Of a stretch of DNA of 6,602 nucleotides, positions 5,962-6,602 are shown piece by piece; the stretch's first letter is position 1; the number at the start of each line of letters is the position of its first letter. Source of the stretch: Spirochaetia bacterium. Its GTDB lineage: Bacteria > Spirochaetota > Spirochaetia > Sphaerochaetales > Sphaerochaetaceae. The DNA is taken from contig SABI01000139.1 of NCBI GenBank assembly GCA_009929055.1, positions 1 to 6,602 on the forward strand, given 5' to 3'. A program made the position numbers and the translations under genes. The notes beneath the pieces were generated by a model. That model saw nothing but the letters and a program-made list of their open reading frames with translations, had not been told where the DNA came from and ran no database searches.

Positions 5962-6066
5962 GGGGGTACTAGGTTTCGATTGGTAATCTGCCTGAAGCAA
6001 CGAAGATGCCTACACATGCGAACGCTTAGGATTATCAAGACAGGGGTTCAATTCCCCTTACCTCCA
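5962..6066 (+). ncRNA. ssrA: Compact tmRNA-like RNA (about 105 nt)
   Basis: Ends: GGGGGTA (5962-5968) pairs with TACCTCC (6059-6065) as a 7-bp acceptor stem whose third pair is G3-U70, with A73 at 6066; this is the alanine identity set shared by tRNA-Ala and tmRNA. No CCA is encoded. The T arm is AGGGG-TTCAATT-CCCCT (6042-6058), preceded by GAC as in tmRNAs. The 5' side carries GGTTTCGA (5972-5979), the tmRNA D-domain signature. A P2-like helix joins 5980-5988 to 6030-6038 (one G-U pair), and an inner helix joins CCTGAAGC (5991-5998) to GCTTAGG (6024-6030) with one bulge; the two compete for G6030. A tag-like frame runs GCA (5997) to TAG (6027-6029): ATKMPTHANA. Ordinary tmRNAs are about 300-400 nt with pseudoknots, so this would be a minimal form. 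An alternative fold, a tRNA with D stem 5971-5975/5985-5989 and a 30-nt anticodon loop, is possible but has C8 and T14 and an 11-nt variable region. Confidence 0.6.
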
Positions 6067-6110
6067 GTACCAGTGTATGCTGGGAAGAAATTTTGGGTAT
6101 GTTGTGGTAG

Positions 6111-6142
6111 GGGGCTGACTTTGCTGTTGGCTAGTCAGCCCC
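6111..6142 (+). terminator. Rho-independent terminator-like hairpin
   Basis: GGGGCTGACT (6111-6120) and AGTCAGCCCC (6133-6142) form a perfect 10-bp GC-rich stem with a 12-base loop, followed by ATTTTC. The T tract is short, but stem strength and position after the tmRNA-like RNA and before the next SD support termination or 3'-end protection. The 44 bases between the RNA and the hairpin contain no gene. Confidence 0.65.
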
Positions 6143-6163
6143 ATTTTCAACTAGGAGGAAGTA

Positions 6164-6433
6164 ATGAACAGACAATATGAGGAAGAGAAAGTTTCCAGTG
6201 ACAAGCCGGCATTGGTCTCAATTTATGATAAGGTTGTCAGTGTTCTTGATGTAGCACTGAAGATGAATTCCATTGCAGATGATAAGGCTGGTAGATATTT
6301 CCCCAGTATTCCTGTTAGCCCTTGTAGTGATGAAAAGAAGTCATCAAGTGGTATGGTGGAAGATATCCTGTTTACTCTGGAAAACATTGAGGATAGGATT
6401 CGTGATACCATTGCTTTCATTAACAAGGTATAA
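6164..6433 (+). CDS. Small hypothetical protein
   Basis: An 89-aa protein with SD AGGAGGA 6 bases before the ATG, starting 21 bases after the terminator-like hairpin. The N-terminal third is charged and then helical (ALVSIYDKVVSVLDVALKMNSIADD). A central Pro/Ser-rich linker (FPSIPVSPCSDEKKSSSG) follows, and a second helix (EDILFTLENIEDRIRDTIAFINKV) ends the protein. The two amphipathic helices could pair in a small helical bundle. No family is recognised, and there is no transmembrane segment or signal peptide. Confidence 0.78.
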   Translation: MNRQYEEEKVSSDKPALVSIYDKVVSVLDVALKMNSIADDKAGRYFPSIPVSPCSDEKKSSSGMVEDILFTLENIEDRIRDTIAFINKV

Positions 6434-6452
6434 GATAGTATCAGATACTATC
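6434..6452 (+). repeat. 19-bp palindrome
   Basis: GATAGTATC-A-GATACTATC is a perfect inverted repeat centred on A6443, starting directly after the stop codon of the 89-aa gene. As RNA it would form a 7- to 8-bp AT-rich hairpin. There is no T tract, so it is more likely an operator, or a processing or stability hairpin, than a terminator. Three GATAT copies follow at 6454-6474. Confidence 0.6.
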
Positions 6453-6475
6453 GGATATTGGATATGTTGATATAT

Positions 6476-6547
6476 CTGCATATAGCCCAATGGTAGGGTG
6501 CTTGCTTTGGGAGCAAGAGGTTGAAGGTTCAAGCCCTTCTATGCAGA
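6476..6547 (+). tRNA. tRNA-Pro (anticodon UGG)
   Basis: A full cloverleaf of 72 nt. The acceptor CTGCATA (6476-6482) pairs perfectly with TATGCAG (6540-6546), with A73 at 6547. T8 and A9 follow, then D stem GCCC/GGGT with loop AATGGTA. The anticodon stem CTTGC/GCAAG has loop TTTGGGA, giving anticodon TGG (6508-6510) and G37. The variable loop is AGGTT, and the T arm is GAAGG-TTCAAGC-CCTTC. C1-G72 with A73 and G37 are normal for bacterial tRNA-Pro. CCA is not encoded. It would read CCN proline codons and sits in the same direction as all other genes. Confidence 0.96.
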
Positions 6548-6602
6548 TGTATGGCACCTTCCCGATTTTCATATGTAGGATTATCGTTTTCTCCACCTTG
6601 AT

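Noticed and set aside
5971..6066. Reading the 105-nt RNA as an ordinary tRNA with a D stem (AGGTT/AATCT) and anticodon stem (CCTGA/TTAGG).
   Set aside because: It needs a 30-nt anticodon loop and an 11-nt variable region without a stem, and lacks T8 and A14. A self-splicing intron would be far longer. Kept as an alternative fold only.
5980..6180. A 66-codon open frame across the tmRNA-like RNA and the terminator hairpin.
   Set aside because: It starts with TTG, has no SD, runs through two structured RNA elements and overlaps the next real gene.
120..6532. Many open frames on the - strand, up to about 150 codons.
   Set aside because: All lie opposite well-supported + strand genes, lack ribosome binding sites and give low-complexity or Cys/Leu-rich products typical of antisense frames.
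6551..6601. A 16-codon frame beginning ATGGCACCT after the tRNA.
   Set aside because: There is no SD, it is very short, and its ATG pairs into the extended tRNA precursor helix. I see no supportable feature from 6548 to 6602.
1..6602. CRISPR array, insertion sequence or attachment-site repeats.
   Set aside because: No regularly spaced direct repeats, transposase-like protein or duplicated tRNA end were found.

Overview
This window looks like part of a large tailed-phage genome, or a closely related mobile element, probably from a low-GC, Firmicutes-like host. The reasons are the dense packing of mostly small, unrecognised genes all on the + strand, strong AGGAGG-type ribosome binding sites, frequent ATGA stop/start overlaps, an intein, a tRNA and a tmRNA-like RNA. 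The host assignment is inference; no structural or replication gene is visible.

Layout. (1) 1-924: the 3' part of a radical SAM/SPASM-type gene. The window opens inside the C-terminal end of an intein, whose HN|C splice junction sits at residue 28. The +1 Cys is very probably the third Cys of the CxxxCxxC cluster motif. (2) 935-1261: a 108-aa protein ending in a clear EF-Ts-like UBA (TS-N) domain. (3) 1271-3111: small hypothetical genes. Three of them (1271, 1495 and 2200) look like diverged paralogs. The others are a coiled-coil protein, a four-Cys protein with a lysine-rich tail, and an unrecognised 147-aa protein. (4) about 3129-3563: a two-helix membrane protein. (5) 3560-5639: four consecutive genes whose proteins share the N-terminus MKxRxGF[VI]SNSSSSSF followed by unrelated-looking bodies. 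(6) 5645-6142: a possible self-contained unit, consisting of a promoter-like site inside an inverted repeat, an 87-aa coiled-coil protein, a roughly 105-nt tmRNA-like RNA and a strong terminator-like hairpin. (7) 6164-6547: an 89-aa hypothetical gene, a 19-bp palindrome and tRNA-Pro(UGG).

Three elements touch translation: the EF-Ts UBA fusion, the tmRNA-like RNA and tRNA-Pro. The tmRNA-like RNA is the most unusual item. It has a tmRNA-type 5' motif (GGTTTCGA), a 7-bp acceptor stem with G3-U70 and A73 (alanine identity), a perfect T arm, and an internal frame GCA...TAG encoding ATKMPTHANA, yet it is far shorter than ordinary tmRNAs. The four-gene SNSSSSSF block is the second. The serine run is encoded by mixed AGY and TCN codons at every position, so it is held at protein level and is not a DNA repeat. 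A radical SAM/SPASM enzyme in the same gene string is a possible but unproven modifying partner.
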